Below, piece after piece: positions 54,568-63,357 of a DNA stretch of 64,000 bases. Source of the DNA: Anaerococcus sp. AGMB09787 (GTDB lineage Bacteria; Bacillota; Clostridia; Tissierellales; Peptoniphilaceae). How positions within the stretch are numbered: the stretch's first letter is position 1; the number at the start of each line of letters is the position of its first letter. The stretch is from NCBI RefSeq assembly GCF_022808955.1, contig NZ_JAKZEY010000001.1, positions 62,001 through 126,000 of the forward strand, written 5' to 3'. Made by a program: the position numbers and the translations under genes. A model generated the notes under the pieces. That model saw nothing but the letters and a program-made list of their open reading frames with translations. It was not told the DNA's origin and made no database searches.

Positions 54568-54989
54568 CTCTTAGTTAATTTATTGAAAATATTATCTGAA
54601 ATCTTGCAAGACATAGCCCTATAAGATTCAATCTCATCCTTATCAAAACCATCCATTATAATGCTAAGCCATTCATCAATAGCCTCCTTAAGGGAAGGCA
54701 TCATATCCAAACTTCTATCTGTTATATAGCATTCCTTTTGCCCGAGGGAAGAGTCGCTATCAATCCTATAAATCAAATCTCTCTCTTCAAGCCTTTTCAT
54801 AAGCTTTGAAAGATTAGACTTATCAATCCCCGTAAAATCAATCAGCTTATATTGAAAAATCCCGGGAGCTTCATCACAAACCAGAAGAACAATCAGCTCT
54901 TGCATAGAAATATCATTCTCTTCCAAGATATCCTCCAGAATCTTCTTTCCATACCTATAAAAAATATTAATAAAACAAATAAATTCCAT
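54561..54989 (-). CDS. MarR-family regulator of the carotenoid operon
   Basis: This 142-residue winged-helix protein reads ISMQELIVLLVCDEAPGIFQYKLIDFTGIDKSNLSKLMKRLEERDLIYRIDSD, the MarR DNA-binding core, flanked by dimerisation helices. As the first gene of the operon with overlap to the desaturase, it probably represses itself and the pigment genes. The dyad at the promoter (55030-55046) fits a MarR site. No conserved redox cysteine of the OhrR type is obvious at the N-terminus, although Cys5 is present. AAGGAG precedes the ATG. Confidence 0.88.
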   Translation of the reverse strand: MEFICFINIFYRYGKKILEDILEENDISMQELIVLLVCDEAPGIFQYKLIDFTGIDKSNLSKLMKRLEERDLIYRIDSDSSLGQKECYITDRSLDMMPSLKEAIDEWLSIIMDGFDKDEIESYRAMSCKISDNIFNKLTKRW

Positions 54990-55007
54990 AAGGTCTCCTT
55001 ACATATT

Positions 55008-55046
55008 TATATATATACTTTATCATTAGAGTTGTAAAAGACAACT
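55008..55046 (-). promoter_or_regulatory. carotenoid operon promoter and MarR operator
   Basis: On the minus strand TTTACA and TATATA are spaced by 17 bases. The dyad AGTTGT-AAAAG-ACAACT (55030-55046) overlaps the -35, a typical MarR repressor position and size. Confidence 0.65.
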
Positions 55047-55291
55047 ACATTAACTATATATTTAACAAGTAGGCTAAAATAAATAAGCAAGCGATATGAA
55101 TAAATCTCTTAGATAATAAAAGGATAATCATGAGCTAGGATAGTCTATCCTGGAAAATCTTTTTATTTGCTAGAAGATATGGTAAAATTAATATAACCAT
55201 TGATAATGATTTTTATTTGAAAAGAATGTTAAGGAATTAGCAAGTAATATATCTACTGATAGGTATATATTTAAGATAAGGAGTGATAAGT
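55047..55291. promoter_or_regulatory. feo upstream region with a Fur-like box
   Basis: No gene is present. TGATAATGATT followed by TTTA at 55200-55214 has the 7-1-7 Fur layout with a good left half and imperfect right half, and shares its 11-mer with the rubrerythrin upstream region. A second partial match (GATAATCA) lies near 55122-55129. Confidence 0.45.
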
Positions 55292-55516
55292 ATGACTTTA
55301 AAAGATATTCCAGTTGGAAAATCTGCAAAAATAAAAAAAGTCGGGGGCCATGGAGCTACCAAGAGAAGGATTATGGAAATGGGGGTTACTAGGGGAACTA
55401 CCGTTCTAGTTAGGAAGAAGGCACCTCTTGGGGACCCTATCCAATTATCGCTTAGGGGCTTTGAGCTAACTATAAGAAAAGCCGATGCCGAAAATATTTT
55501 GGTAGATAGCCTATGA
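55292..55516 (+). CDS. feoA: ferrous iron transport protein A
   Basis: This 74-residue SH3-like protein contains LKDIPVGKSAKIKKVGGHGATKRRIMEMGVTRGTTVLVRKKAPLGDPIQLSLRGFELTIRKADAENILV, the full FeoA pattern. It is a cytoplasmic partner of FeoB. ATG 55292 sits eight bases after AAGGAG; the GTG at 55283 would place the start on the ribosome site. It overlaps feoB by four bases (ATGA). Confidence 0.95.
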   Translation: MTLKDIPVGKSAKIKKVGGHGATKRRIMEMGVTRGTTVLVRKKAPLGDPIQLSLRGFELTIRKADAENILVDSL

Positions 55517-57627
55517 CCTTCCAAATAGCGCTGGCAGGTAACCCCAATTCAGGCAAAACTACGCTTTTTAATTCCCTAACAGGATCCAACCAAAAGGTGG
55601 GTAACTGGCCAGGGGTTACTGTCGATAAGAAAGAAGGAAAATTAAAGGGTCATAAGGATATAGTTATTGAGGACCTACCAGGGATTTATTCCCTCTCTCC
55701 ATACACAATGGAGGAGATTGTAAGTAGGAGGTACTTGATTAAAAACAAGCCTGACTTGATTGTTAACTTGGTCGATGCCTCTAACCTTATCAGAAATTTA
55801 TACCTTACAAGCCAACTCTTGGAGCTTGGGATTCCGACTATTATTGCCCTAAATATGATGGATATCCTAGAAGCCAATGGCGATTATGTCGATACTAAGA
55901 GGCTGTCAGAGCTTTTGGGAGTTAGGGTAGTAGAGATAGTTGCCAATAGGGAAGGTGGTCTTGATGAGCTAAAAAAAGCCATCATTGCTGCAAGGAATGA
56001 GAAGATATATCCCCATCCTCTAACTTTTTCACATGATATGGAGAGGGGGCTTGCAGAAATTAGAAATCTCTTTGCAGAAGATCTGAATGAGGACTTTGCG
56101 AGATTTTATTCTATAAAGTGCTTTGAAAAAGACGAAGATATGATGGCAGATCTTTCTTTAAGTCCTGATAAGCTCACAAAGATAGAAGAGATAAGACAAA
56201 GATTTAGGGAGAGCTATGACGATGATGTTGAATCAATCATAATCACAGAAAGGTATGATACCCTATCTGGTATAGAGGATAATATTCTAAGACGAAAGCC
56301 AATAAAGTGGACTAAGACCGACAAGATAGATAGGATAGTAACAAGTAAGTACTTGGGCCTTCCGATTTTTGCCCTGGTTATGTTTGTTATCTACTACCTA
56401 TCCATAGCGACACTTGGAACGAACGCAACCGATGCAGTCAATGGATTCTTTGAAAACATCCTAGCACCAGGAGCTGCAAATATCCTTGATGCGATTGATG
56501 TCCACCCAGCCATAGTGGGCCTTGTTAGTGATGGAATTATTGCTGGTGTGGGGGCAGTCCTTGGATTTTTGCCTCAGATGGTAGTCCTCTTTACACTCCT
56601 AAGTCTCCTTGAAGATATAGGCTATATGTCAAGGGTTGCCTTTGTCATGGATAGGATCTTTAGGAGCTTTGGACTATCTGGTAAGAGCTTTATCCCGATA
56701 ATGATATCTACAGGATGTGGAGTCCCAGGGATTCAAGCATCTAGGACCATAGAAAATGACAGGGACAGAAGGATTACTATAATGACTTCTACCTTTATGC
56801 CATGCTCTGCAAAGCTTCCTGTAATAGCTATGGTAGCAGGGATATTTTTTGGAGAAAACCAGGCCTGGGTTACCTTTTCCTTCTATATGATAGGGATATT
56901 GGCAGTAATTCTTTCTGGCCTTATCCTAAAGAAGTTTAAGAGCTTTGCCTCAAGGCCAGCTCCCTTTGTAATGGAGCTACCAGAATACCACATACCAAGG
57001 CTAAAATCTGTTGTAAGGGAAGTCTACAACGAGGCGTCAGCCTATGTAAAGAGGGCAGGAACTATAATCTTATTGTCAACAATTATAATATGGTTCTTGT
57101 CAAACTTTAGCTTTAGCCTAGACTTGGTAGGAGATAGGACAGAAGATAGTATGCTTGCCCACCTAGGGTCCTTGCTTTCTTATATCTTTGCCCCACTAGG
57201 TTTTAGCTCCTGGCAGGCAGCAGTTGCTACGATTTCGGGCTTTGTTGCTAAGGAAAATGTAGTATCAACTGTAGGGGTCTTGCTAAATACAAGTGTAGAT
57301 ACTACAGGAACTATGAGCCTTCTAGAAGGTTTCAATATAATAATAGGAGATAGTGTAGCTGGCTATTCCTTCTTGCTCTTTAATATGCTCTGCATGCCTT
57401 GCTTTGCAGCAGTAGGAGCTATAAAGACTGAGATGAATGATATGAAGTGGACCCTTGCAACTATAGGCTACCAAATGGGCTTTGCCTATGTAATAAGCTT
57501 TATATTCTACAATATAGCGAGGTTTGTCCAAACAGGAAACTTTGGGCTTTCTACAGGCCTTGTCCTAGTCGCTATAATACTAATGGGATATTTGATATTT
57601 AGGAAGGGAAATTACCGAGAAGAATAA
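55513..57627 (+). CDS. feoB: ferrous iron transport protein B
   Basis: This 704-residue Fe2+ transporter has an N-terminal G domain: G1 GNPNSGKTTLFN, G3 DLPGIYSLSPYT and G4 LNMMD. A helical GDI region and then about eight membrane segments follow, with the Gate motifs (ISTGCGVPGIQASRTIENDRDRR and CMPCFAAVGAIKTEM). The paired cysteines in the membrane region are present. It is expected to import Fe2+ under anaerobic conditions and to be repressed by Fur. It is coupled to feoA and followed ten bases later by the small Feo-associated gene. Confidence 0.97.
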   Translation: MTFQIALAGNPNSGKTTLFNSLTGSNQKVGNWPGVTVDKKEGKLKGHKDIVIEDLPGIYSLSPYTMEEIVSRRYLIKNKPDLIVNLVDASNLIRNLYLTSQLLELGIPTIIALNMMDILEANGDYVDTKRLSELLGVRVVEIVANREGGLDELKKAIIAARNEKIYPHPLTFSHDMERGLAEIRNLFAEDLNEDFARFYSIKCFEKDEDMMADLSLSPDKLTKIEEIRQRFRESYDDDVESIIITERYDTLSGIEDNILRRKPIKWTKTDKIDRIVTSKYLGLPIFALVMFVIYYLSIATLGTNATDAVNGFFENILAPGAANILDAIDVHPAIVGLVSDGIIAGVGAVLGFLPQMVVLFTLLSLLEDIGYMSRVAFVMDRIFRSFGLSGKSFIPIMISTGCGVPGIQASRTIENDRDRRITIMTSTFMPCSAKLPVIAMVAGIFFGENQAWVTFSFYMIGILAVILSGLILKKFKSFASRPAPFVMELPEYHIPRLKSVVREVYNEASAYVKRAGTIILLSTIIIWFLSNFSFSLDLVGDRTEDSMLAHLGSLLSYIFAPLGFSSWQAAVATISGFVAKENVVSTVGVLLNTSVDTTGTMSLLEGFNIIIGDSVAGYSFLLFNMLCMPCFAAVGAIKTEMNDMKWTLATIGYQMGFAYVISFIFYNIARFVQTGNFGLSTGLVLVAIILMGYLIFRKGNYREE

Positions 57628-57637
57628 AGGAGATAAG

Positions 57638-57790
57638 ATGAATATACAATCATGGATTATACTAATAGGAATACTTGCCCTTTGCTCATATATAGTTTAC
57701 AATAACTTTATTAAGGATGGGGGAGATGCAGGCGCTTGCAAAAACTGCTCCCAATCAAAGAATTTAGGCAAAAAAGTAAAGAGAAAATAA
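57638..57790 (+). CDS. FeoB-associated Cys-rich small membrane protein
   Basis: This 50-residue protein has one membrane segment near the N-terminus (SWIILIGILALCSYIVYNNF), a Gly-rich turn (KDGGDAGACKNCSQ) with a Cys-x2-Cys pair, and a basic tail (KKVKRK). Small proteins of this type often follow feoB in Firmicutes and are thought to assist iron handling. AAAGGAG lies eight bases before the ATG. Confidence 0.8.
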   Translation: MNIQSWIILIGILALCSYIVYNNFIKDGGDAGACKNCSQSKNLGKKVKRK

Positions 57791-57810
57791 TTTTAGTAAG
57801 TAATCAAAGG

Positions 57811-57837
57811 AAAGTCGTCCCAGGTGGTCGACTTTTT
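57811..57837 (+). terminator. terminator of the feo operon
   Basis: AAAGTCG (57811-57817) pairs with CGACTTT (57829-57835) over an 11-base loop; T6 overlaps and follows the right arm. Confidence 0.8.
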
Positions 57838-58093
57838 TGTTCGAGTAAATAAAAAAAGAAGTTAAGACTTTCTAAATAAAAAAAATTAACTTTTAAAAGG
57901 ATTTATGTAAAGTATAATTAAATTTTGGAATTTTGGGTATAATAAAAAGAAGGCGAATTTTATTTTATGGTCTGGGAGAAGGATTATAATCTAATATTAA
58001 GCCTTTTTTACATTTACTACTTAAAAAATTCTTTAAAATAATATATAATAGAAACATAGTATATAAGAGATTTTAAGATATAAGGAGAAGATA
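57838..58093. other. AT-rich upstream region of gltX
   Basis: No gene is present. Two TATAAT hexamers (57938-57943 and 58044-58049) may be -10 elements; neither has a convincing -35. No T-box motif (GGTGGNACC type) is visible before gltX. Confidence 0.45.
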
Positions 58094-59575
58094 ATGAGTA
58101 ACGTTAGAGTTAGATTTGCACCATCACCAACTGGTTATCTTCATATAGGAGGACTAAGGACAGCCTTGTTCAACTACCTATATGCAAGACACACTGGTGG
58201 GGATATGATTTTGAGAATTGAAGATACAGATAGGACCCGTTATGTAGAAGGAGCTATAGAGAACCTCCTTGAGGCATTAAAATGGTCTGGAGTTGAGATA
58301 GATGAGGGAGTAGTCCTAGACGAAAATGGAAAAGTTAGCCAAAAGGGTGAATTTGGTCCTTACATCCAATCAGAAAGGGTTGATAAGGGAATCTATGATA
58401 AGTATATCAAGCAACTTATAGATGAGGACAAGGCTTACTATTGCTTCTGCAGCCAAGAAAGAATAGACAAGGTAAGAGAGCAACAAAAGGCTGACGGCCT
58501 TACTCCAAAGTATGATGGCCTATGCCGTTCTATCCCTAAGGAAGAGGCTCAAAGAAGGGTAGATAATGGCGAGGCCCACACAGTTAGACTAAAACTACCA
58601 GCTGATACAGACATTACCTTCAATGATAGGATAAAGGGCAAGATTACCTTCAATACTGATGACCAAGATGACCAAGTCCTTATCAAGAGAGACGGCTATC
58701 CAACCTACCACTTCGCAGTAGTAGTGGATGATCACTTGATGGGTATTACCCACGTAGTACGTGGAGATGAGTGGATATCATCAACACCAAAGCACGTTTA
58801 CCTCTACCAAGCCTTTGGCTGGGAAGCACCAGAATATATCCACCTACCAACCGTTCTAAACAAGGACCACAAGAAGTATTCAAAGAGAAATGGAGATGGA
58901 ATGGTAGAGGACTTCATAGAAGAAGGTTATATGCCAGAAGGTCTAATCAATTTCCTATCCCTCTTGGGTTGGTCACCTGATAGCGAAGAAGAGATTTTCA
59001 CTATAGAAGAGCTAGCTAAGCAATTTGACTTTGATAGGGTTAATAAGACTGGGGCTGTATTTGACAAGAAAAAGCTTGACTGGATCAACGGCCACTATGT
59101 AAGGGAGCTTCCAGTTGAAGAGCTTGCCCAAGAGATTAAACCATATATGATAAAGTCTGGACTTATAGATGAGTCTTACCCAGATGAGAAGCTAAACCTC
59201 CTTGCTGCAACCTGGCAATCAGCCATAGACAAGTTCTCAGATGCTCCAGAGCTTGCTAAAAATTACTACCTAGCTGATAGCGATATTGACTATGATGAAG
59301 AAGCACTTGATGCTATAAAGACTGACGATGCCAAGAAACTCTTTGATGCCTTCATAGGAGAGCTTGAAGCAATAGATGAAGTAGACGAAGAATTTGCTAC
59401 TTCCGTAATGAAGAAGATTCAAAAGCAAACAGGTATCAAGGGCAAGAACCTATGGTTCCCAGTAAGGGCAGCCCTCACAGGATCTGTCCATGGTCCTGAA
59501 CTATCTAATGCCTTCCAAATCATGGGCAAGGCTAAGATGAAAGAAAGACTAGAATACGTAAAGGAAAACTTTTAA
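58094..59575 (+). CDS. gltX: glutamyl-tRNA synthetase
   Basis: This 493-residue class I synthetase has the HIGH-type motif APSPTGYLHIGGLRTALFNYLYAR at the N-terminus and the KMSKS equivalent KKYSKRNGD near 260. A zinc-site-like region (YYCFCSQERID) is present. Length fits the bacterial discriminating and non-discriminating forms; which one cannot be decided. AAGGAG precedes the ATG. It leads a gene string gltX-cysS-rlmB-rae1, each joined to the next by overlap. Confidence 0.96.
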   Translation: MSNVRVRFAPSPTGYLHIGGLRTALFNYLYARHTGGDMILRIEDTDRTRYVEGAIENLLEALKWSGVEIDEGVVLDENGKVSQKGEFGPYIQSERVDKGIYDKYIKQLIDEDKAYYCFCSQERIDKVREQQKADGLTPKYDGLCRSIPKEEAQRRVDNGEAHTVRLKLPADTDITFNDRIKGKITFNTDDQDDQVLIKRDGYPTYHFAVVVDDHLMGITHVVRGDEWISSTPKHVYLYQAFGWEAPEYIHLPTVLNKDHKKYSKRNGDGMVEDFIEEGYMPEGLINFLSLLGWSPDSEEEIFTIEELAKQFDFDRVNKTGAVFDKKKLDWINGHYVRELPVEELAQEIKPYMIKSGLIDESYPDEKLNLLAATWQSAIDKFSDAPELAKNYYLADSDIDYDEEALDAIKTDDAKKLFDAFIGELEAIDEVDEEFATSVMKKIQKQTGIKGKNLWFPVRAALTGSVHGPELSNAFQIMGKAKMKERLEYVKENF

Positions 59576-60996
59576 TGAAAATTCATAACACGCTTACAAG
59601 ACGAAAAGAAGAATTTACCCCTATAGAAGATGGGAAAATCAGGATGTATGTCTGTGGGCCTACTGTTTATGATTATATGCACATAGGTAATGCTAGACCC
59701 CTAGTTGTATTTGACACCTTTAGGAGATATATGACCTATAGGGGCTATGATGTAAAATATGTGGTCAACTTTACTGATGTAGACGATAAGATAATAAATA
59801 AGGCAATAGAAGAAAATATTACAACCAAGGAAGTAAGTGATAAGTATATCAAAGCCTATATGGAAGATGCTAGGGACTTAAATATCGATGAAGACAATAC
59901 TATCCACCCTAGGGCAACAGAGGTTATGGATGATATAATTGCCTTTGTTAAGGGCCTAGTAGATAAGGGGGTAGCCTATGAGTCTGATGGAGATGTCTAC
60001 TTTGATGTATCCAAGGCCTATGACTATGGCAAGCTTTCAGGAAAAAATATAGAGGATCTCATAAGCGGAGCTAGCAATAGACTTGATGATAAGGATAGAG
60101 CCAAGAAAAAGTCCCCAGTAGACTTCGCCCTATGGAAGAAGACCAAGCTTGATGGAGAAGTAAGCTGGCAGTCTCCTTGGGGAGAGGGTAGGCCAGGTTG
60201 GCATATAGAATGCTCAACCATGTCTAAGAAAATCCTAGGAGAAACTATAGACATCCACGCAGGTGGAGAGGACCTAGAATTTCCCCACCACGAAAATGAA
60301 ATTGCCCAATCAGAAGGACTTAATGAAAAGACCTTTGCCAATTACTGGATGCACAATGGCATGATCCAAGTAGATGGAACCAAGATGAGTAAGTCCTTGG
60401 GTAACTTCTTTACCCTTCGTGATATCAAAGAAGAATACGACCTAGGAATAATTAGGTTCTACCTTTTGACAACAAACTACAGGCAACCTATAAACTTTAC
60501 AAGGGAGATAATAGAGCAAGCCAAGGCCTCCCTCCAAAGACTAACCAATGCCTACTTCAAGCTAGAAGAGCTTATAGAAAATGCAGAAGATAAGGCAGAA
60601 AGCGATGAAGAAAAGGCTATGGAAAAAGACCTAGAAGCCTTTAAAGAAAGATTTATAGAAGTAATGGATGATGACCTAAACACAGCTGATGGTATAACAG
60701 TCTTATTTGATATGGCAAAATTCATCAATACCAAGCCCGATCAGGAATCAAGTAGGGAATTTCTTGAAAAAGTCTTTGCCCTCTACAAGGATCTCTTTTC
60801 TGTCCTAGGTCTTGTGGCAAAGAAGAAAGAAAACTCTGATATAGATGTAGAAACGATAGAGAGACTAATCGAAGAGAGAAATCTTGCCAAGAAGGCTAAA
60901 AATTATGACCTTGCTGATAAGATTAGAGATGACCTATCCGCTATGGGAGTTAGGATCCAAGATAGCCGTGATGGGGTCAAGTGGGAGCTTATGTAA
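59575..60996 (+). CDS. cysS: cysteinyl-tRNA synthetase
   Basis: This 473-residue class I synthetase has MYVCGPTVYDYMHIGNARPLVVFD (HIGH motif with the zinc Cys), WHIECSTMS and HAGGEDLEFPHHENEIAQSE (zinc ligands), KMSKSLGNFFTLRD and a C-terminal helical tRNA-binding domain. Its ATG shares a base with the gltX stop (TAATG), and its own stop overlaps the rlmB ATG in the same way. Confidence 0.97.
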   Translation: MKIHNTLTRRKEEFTPIEDGKIRMYVCGPTVYDYMHIGNARPLVVFDTFRRYMTYRGYDVKYVVNFTDVDDKIINKAIEENITTKEVSDKYIKAYMEDARDLNIDEDNTIHPRATEVMDDIIAFVKGLVDKGVAYESDGDVYFDVSKAYDYGKLSGKNIEDLISGASNRLDDKDRAKKKSPVDFALWKKTKLDGEVSWQSPWGEGRPGWHIECSTMSKKILGETIDIHAGGEDLEFPHHENEIAQSEGLNEKTFANYWMHNGMIQVDGTKMSKSLGNFFTLRDIKEEYDLGIIRFYLLTTNYRQPINFTREIIEQAKASLQRLTNAYFKLEELIENAEDKAESDEEKAMEKDLEAFKERFIEVMDDDLNTADGITVLFDMAKFINTKPDQESSREFLEKVFALYKDLFSVLGLVAKKKENSDIDVETIERLIEERNLAKKAKNYDLADKIRDDLSAMGVRIQDSRDGVKWELM

Positions 60997-61700
60997 TGGA
61001 TAAGATTTATGGAAGAAAGCCAATCCTAGATGCCCTAGATAGTGATATCGTCTTTGAGAAAATATATATCCTAAAACAAAATTCAAAAATCCTAGATCAA
61101 ATAATAGCAAGGGCTCAAGCTAAAAATATAAAAATAGATTTTGTAGATAAGAGATTTTTTGATAATATAGATATAAACCACCAAGGTTTAATGGCAGAAG
61201 TAAAATCCTTCGAATACACAGACATAAAAGACCTAGCTAAGGCGACTAGATTGATTATCCTCGATAAGATAGAGGATCCTCATAACCTAGGGGCCATAAT
61301 AAGAAGTGCAGAGAGCTTTGGCTTTGAAGGAGTGATTATTCCTGATAGGAGGTCAGCTAGTGTAAATCCTACAGTATATAAGACAAGTGCAGGGGCTATT
61401 TCCAATATGAAGGTAGCCAGGGTAAAAAACCTCACTAGGACTATAAAAGACCTCAAGGAAGAAGGATTTTGGGTTTATGGACTGGCAGGAGAAGCAGAAG
61501 AAAGCCTCCCTAATGTAGACCTAAAGGGCAAGGTTTGTCTAGTAGTAGGCAATGAAGGTAAGGGCATATCTAGACTTGTAAGGGACAATTGTGATATGCT
61601 TATTAATATACCGATACTAGGCAAGGTGAATAGTCTAAATGCATCAGTTGCTGCAGGGATAGCAATCTATGAGGTCTTGAGGCAAAATGGCTTTCACTAA
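60996..61700 (+). CDS. rlmB: 23S rRNA 2'-O-methyltransferase RlmB (TrmH/SpoU family)
   Basis: This 234-residue SPOUT methyltransferase has an N-terminal substrate-binding domain (YGRKPILDAL...IYILKQNSKILDQI) and the SpoU knot motifs LDKIEDPHNLGAIIRSAESFG, VVGNEGKGISRLVRD and IPILGKVNSLNASVAAGIAIYE. It most likely modifies G2251 of 23S rRNA. In most Firmicutes mini-RNase III sits between cysS and this gene; here it does not. The ATG at 60996, overlapping the cysS stop, is preferred over an upstream in-frame start. Confidence 0.92.
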   Translation: MDKIYGRKPILDALDSDIVFEKIYILKQNSKILDQIIARAQAKNIKIDFVDKRFFDNIDINHQGLMAEVKSFEYTDIKDLAKATRLIILDKIEDPHNLGAIIRSAESFGFEGVIIPDRRSASVNPTVYKTSAGAISNMKVARVKNLTRTIKDLKEEGFWVYGLAGEAEESLPNVDLKGKVCLVVGNEGKGISRLVRDNCDMLINIPILGKVNSLNASVAAGIAIYEVLRQNGFH

Positions 61701-62220
61701 AAGAAATATTACCTTTATAGATGGCTACAATGTCATCAACAAACGGCAAGAGCTTAGAGACATATCCAAAGAAAACCTCTCCCATGCCAGGGATAGCCTT
61801 ATAGAAGAAATGGCAGAATACAAATCCTTGTCTGGAGAAGAAGTAACCATAGTCTTCGATGCCTATAACCTTGATAGGATAAAAGAAACTTATGAAGAAA
61901 AATATGGGATGAAGATCGTCTATACCAAGAGATTTCAAACGGCAGATAGCTATATTGAAAGGGAAGTAGCAAAGATTGACAGGCATCACAATATAAAAGT
62001 TGTAACAGATGATGCTGCAATCCAGACCCAGGCTTATGGAAGGGGAGCTTTGAGAGTTAGCTCTAATGAATTAAAACTAGAACTAGATAGACTCAGAAAC
62101 AAGATAAAAAAGGTAAAGAGGGTTAACTTTAGCCAAAACCTCACCACCTTCCCAATATCAAGCGACCTGTCTCAAAAGATAGATGAGCTAAAAAGATCTT
62201 TGGAAGAAGAGGATAGGTAA
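61687..62220 (+). CDS. NYN-domain ribosome-associated endoribonuclease (YacP/Rae1)
   Basis: This 177-residue NYN/PIN-like ribonuclease reads ITFIDGYNVINKRQELR at the N-terminus, EEVTIVFDAYN in the middle and IKVVTDDAAIQTQAYGRGALRVSSNEL, where the conserved acids bind metal. In Bacillus the homologue Rae1 cuts mRNA on stalled or translating ribosomes. It overlaps rlmB by 14 bases, the same order as in Bacillus (rlmB-yacP). Confidence 0.9.
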   Translation: MAFTKRNITFIDGYNVINKRQELRDISKENLSHARDSLIEEMAEYKSLSGEEVTIVFDAYNLDRIKETYEEKYGMKIVYTKRFQTADSYIEREVAKIDRHHNIKVVTDDAAIQTQAYGRGALRVSSNELKLELDRLRNKIKKVKRVNFSQNLTTFPISSDLSQKIDELKRSLEEEDR

Positions 62221-62243
62221 ATAAATTCAAAATGGGTGATAGA

Positions 62244-63266
62244 ATGGATAAAATAAATTTAAAAGATGAACAAACTCTAGAAAAATTAAGGGAATACCTC
62301 AATGCTGATGAGCTAAGCGAAGAGGAAATATCAACTACAATTGAGGGTTTGTCCGAAGAAGAACAAGACGAATTAATAGATTATATATCAGAAGACTACG
62401 AAGAAGAATTTGACGAGGAAGATGACTTTGAGGGTGGGCTTGCTAAGAGAAATCCTGCCTCAATAAAGCCTATCAAACGCCAAGACATGATGAAGCTATC
62501 TGACCTAAGTAATGAAGAGATAGTTAGTCAATTCCAAATGGGTAACCAAAACGCCTTGGCTGCCCTAGTAGAAAAAAACCAAGGTCTTGTAAGGAGTAGG
62601 GCGTCCTACTTCTTTAGGTCCCATGGCAATGACCTAGACTTAGAAGACCTAGTCCAATCAGGCATGCTTGGTATGATAAGGGCAGCAGAGAAATTTGACC
62701 TCTCCCTTGGCTACAAGTTTACAACCTATGCCTACAAGTGGATAGATAAGGCCATAAGAAAGGCTATCAACAAAGAAGGACATACCATAAGGATTCCTGC
62801 AGGCAAGTACTTAAAGCTTAACAAGCTAAAACAAATTTTGAAGGCTAACCCTGAAGCAAGCGATGAAGAGCTTTACAAGATACTAGAAAATGAGGGCATA
62901 GACAAAAAGCAAGCAGACGACCTCTTCCTTATCAATAGAAACCAAGTCAACTCAACTTCCCTAAACATAAACCTCGATAGTGAAGACTCTACAGGAGATG
63001 AGCTAATGGATATGGTTGGTGACGAGTCAACCCCAGTAGATATGATTATCCTAGAGAAGGATATGGAAGAATTCCTTATAAAGGCCTTGGACCAACTAAC
63101 AGAAAGAGAAAAGCAAATTATAATCTATAGGTATGGTCTAGATAACGAAAAACCAAAGACCCTAGAGGAGATAGGTAAGATCTACAACCTATCTAGAGAG
63201 AGGATAAGGCAAATAGAAAACCAGGCCCTAGGAAAATTAAAAGATTTTTCCGAAATGGAAGGCTAA
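62244..63266 (+). CDS. RpoD-like sigma-70 family factor
   Basis: This 340-residue sigma factor has a highly acidic N-terminal region (residues 25-60, many Glu/Asp). Region 2 follows (LVEKNQGLVRSRASYFFRSHGNDLDLEDLVQSGMLGMIRAAEKFDLSLGYKFTTYAYKWIDKAIRKAI), then region 3, and region 4 (LTEREKQIIIYRYGLDNEKPKTLEEIGKIYNLSRERIRQIENQALGKLK). It looks like a group 1/2 factor rather than SigH, which holds this place in Bacillus. I start at ATG 62244, which follows GGGTGA; the ATG at 62232 has no ribosome site. Confidence 0.85.
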   Translation: MDKINLKDEQTLEKLREYLNADELSEEEISTTIEGLSEEEQDELIDYISEDYEEEFDEEDDFEGGLAKRNPASIKPIKRQDMMKLSDLSNEEIVSQFQMGNQNALAALVEKNQGLVRSRASYFFRSHGNDLDLEDLVQSGMLGMIRAAEKFDLSLGYKFTTYAYKWIDKAIRKAINKEGHTIRIPAGKYLKLNKLKQILKANPEASDEELYKILENEGIDKKQADDLFLINRNQVNSTSLNINLDSEDSTGDELMDMVGDESTPVDMIILEKDMEEFLIKALDQLTEREKQIIIYRYGLDNEKPKTLEEIGKIYNLSRERIRQIENQALGKLKDFSEMEG

Positions 63267-63272
63267 AATACT

Positions 63273-63311
63273 TAAGGCTTTATACAAGTTTGTATAGGGT
63301 CTTATTTTTTT
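63273..63311 (+). terminator. terminator of the gltX-sigma unit
   Basis: TAAGGCTTTATACAA pairs with TTGTATAGGGTCTTA (63290-63304), using G-U pairs, and is followed by T7. Confidence 0.85.
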
Positions 63312-63357
63312 GAAAATTTAGCCAAGAAGCGAAAACTTAGGAAGGAAGGTCAAAATA

